A DNA stretch of 6,858 nucleotides from Spirochaetia bacterium (lineage in GTDB: Bacteria; Spirochaetota; Spirochaetia; Treponematales; Breznakiellaceae), in NCBI GenBank assembly GCA_025997795.1, contig BNVB01000099.1, forward strand, positions 1 to 6,858, written 5' to 3'. How positions within the stretch are numbered: position 1 is the first letter of the stretch; each line of letters starts with the position of its first letter. Below, in pieces: positions 6,194 through 6,858 of this stretch. The notes under the pieces were generated by a model. That model made no database searches. It saw only the letters and a list, made by a program, of their open reading frames with translations, and had not been told where the DNA came from. Both the position numbers and the translations under genes were made by a program.

Positions 6194-6517
6194 ATCACGG
6201 TAGAAAACACAGAAATAGCGGTAACACCAATTAGCGCCCTCGTTTCGCAAATCAAAATCTTGATGACACAGGCGCGAGCCGCTGTAGCGCATGAGGTTAA
6301 TGCATACAACTTGCAAACCTATTGGGAAGTAGGGCACATCATTGTTGAATATGAGCAGAAGGGTAATATCAAAGCGCAGTATGGGACTCAATTATTAAAA
6401 AACCTGTCAAAATGGCTCACTCAAGAGATTGGCGCAGGATTTTCACGGTCAAATCTGCAAAATATGCGGAATTTTTATCTTGCCTATCCAATTTGCCAGA
6501 CAGTGTCTGGCAAATAA
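6194..6517 (+). pseudogene. Truncated second DUF1016 gene (N-terminal domain only)
   Basis: Coding-like sequence begins immediately after the upstream nuclease stop. GGGGAAG (6181-6187) stands 6 bases before codon ATC at 6194, exactly where an ATG would be expected (x-TVENTEIAVTP ...). The first usable starts are TTG 6260 and ATG 6263, which lack a good ribosome site. The protein carries DUF1016 N-terminal features: TYWEVGHIIVEYE, YGTQLLKNLSKWLTQE, GFSRSNLQNMRNFYLAYP. It ends at ICQTVSGK with TAA TAA, where the family continues with LSWSHY, so the rest of the N-terminal domain and the whole PDDEXK domain are missing. It is a divergent paralogue of the preceding nuclease, not a copy. Either the ATC is a mutated start, or initiation is at 6260/6263. 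As it stands it can make no nuclease. Confidence 0.75.
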
Positions 6518-6574
6518 TAATCCACTGCCACGCTGGCAGATACTCTAAAACAGACATGCAGGAGCTGATAGCAT
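6487..6574 (+). other. Possible 3' tail of an unidentified gene, coupled to the rhuM-like start
   Basis: In a different frame from the DUF1016 fragment, the sequence reads SNLPDSVWQIIIHCHAG and on to KTDMQELIA, ending in TGA at 6572-6574. That stop overlaps the next ATG as ATGA. The composition looks like a real protein tail, and the overlap imitates the other junctions of this block, but I do not recognise the family. The frame has no start of its own here. Confidence 0.25.
6491..6515 (+). repeat. Perfect 12-base inverted repeat at the truncation point of the second DUF1016 gene
   Basis: Arms ATTTGCCAGACA (6491-6502) and TGTCTGGCAAAT (6504-6515) surround a single central G. The palindrome encodes ICQTVSGK, and DUF1016 homology stops at its right edge. 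A smaller hairpin follows at once: CTGCCA (6525-6530), loop CGC, TGGCAG (6534-6539). Confidence 0.8.
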
Positions 6575-6659
6575 GAAGAAATCCGAAATCCCCATCCGCA
6601 GCAGTGCTGCCGAATATCTCACCTTTGTTGCCCCCTCTGACAACTCGCAGTCTGCGTAA
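6573..6659 (+). pseudogene. RhuM-family N-terminal fragment (plus strand)
   Basis: The ATG at 6573 follows AGGAG (6560-6564) by 8 bases. MKKSEIPIRSSAAEYLTFVA matches the opening of a class of RhuM (virulence protein RhuM) family proteins. After residue 20 homology stops and eight unrelated residues (PSDNSQSA) lead to TAA; these bases belong to the opposing minus-strand rhuM fragment. The ribosome site and start are intact, but no functional protein can result. RhuM proteins are of unclear function and are frequent on mobile and defence islands. Confidence 0.65.
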
Positions 6660-6858
6660 ATCTTTCCAATATGCTCATTTATTATTGGAAGATTCACATC
6701 ATACAGCATATCCATCATCTTTTTCGTAAGCCATATATTCTCATTTTCTTATCGCATTTCATACCGTTTCTGTGAATCTCTGCCTTCTTTACTGTTCCCT
6801 TTTGACTCAACAAATGAGAGATATTTGGCCCTACTTCTTCGGATTGGGTTTTCGTATT
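6627..6858 (-). pseudogene. RhuM-family fragment (minus strand, enters from right edge)
   Basis: The minus strand from 6856 reads NPIRRSRAKYLSFVES, then RYEMR, a TAA stop at 6751-6749, then ENENIWLTKKMMDMLYDV and INEHIGKIY to ELSEGAT. This is the normal N-terminal order of RhuM proteins (x-PIRSS-x-x-YL-x-FV, EMRYE-x-E-x-IWLT-x-K-x-MA, INEHI). The TAA takes the place of the Tyr codon in EMRYE, so the gene is broken by a point change. Homology ends near 6627, where it abuts the plus-strand rhuM start. Its own start lies just beyond the window. Confidence 0.7.

Noticed and set aside
6490..6540. Integron attC-like cassette site
   Set aside because: The hairpins lack the GTTRRRY/RYYYAAC core pair, and no integrase or array of cassettes is seen.
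6664..6690. 8-base stem TTCCAATA / TATTGGAA with an 11-base loop
   Set aside because: It falls in conserved RhuM coding sequence (minus strand) and has no terminator context.

Overview
The window joins an ordinary chromosomal block (about 1-2880) to an AT-rich accessory block (about 2880-6858). The first block has balanced base composition and codons rich in CCG, CGG and GGC. It encodes a C-terminal outer-membrane-type beta-barrel, a TPR lipoprotein with a spirochaete-style lipobox (FFSC), and an uracil phosphoribosyltransferase with a long N-terminal extension. Together with downstream fragments of RhuM, Fic and DUF1016 genes, this suggests a Treponema-like spirochaete, perhaps one of the higher-GC insect-gut species. 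The assignment is inference, not proof.

Block 1. The beta-barrel gene (+, open at the left edge, ends at 996) converges on a two-gene minus-strand operon. That operon is the UPRT gene (2789-1716) followed by the TPR lipoprotein gene (1719-955), joined by an ATGA stop/start overlap. The lipoprotein and barrel genes overlap tail to tail by 42 bases.

Block 2. A divergent promoter (TTTACA, 16 bases, TATACT) at 2848-2875 lies directly against the first ATG at 2882. Everything from 2882 to about 6659 is on the plus strand, with gene junctions of a few bases or stop/start overlaps. Only two genes there look whole. One is a reverse transcriptase (3133-4788) of the Abi/UG antiviral kind, with an RT core containing YVDD and an alpha-helical C-terminal tail. 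The other is a DUF1016/YhcG-type PDDEXK nuclease (5176-6192). Between and after them lie remnants, mostly 5' ends of defence or toxin-antitoxin genes: a PLD/helicase N-terminus, a Fic N-terminus, a frameshifted Fic-antitoxin-like gene, a second DUF1016 N-terminus, and two RhuM N-termini pointing at each other at the right edge.

How it fits together. I read block 2 as a decayed defence island next to a housekeeping operon. The reverse transcriptase is the best candidate for a working anti-phage gene. There is no untranslated stretch of useful size beside it that could hold a retron-type or DRT-type noncoding RNA. The least expected signal is a pair of long, perfect inverted repeats of unrelated sequence. 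They lie at the same protein position, the linker before the (L)SW/PW-x-H motif, in the two DUF1016 genes. Homology in the second copy stops at its palindrome. All family assignments come from reading motifs; no database search was run.
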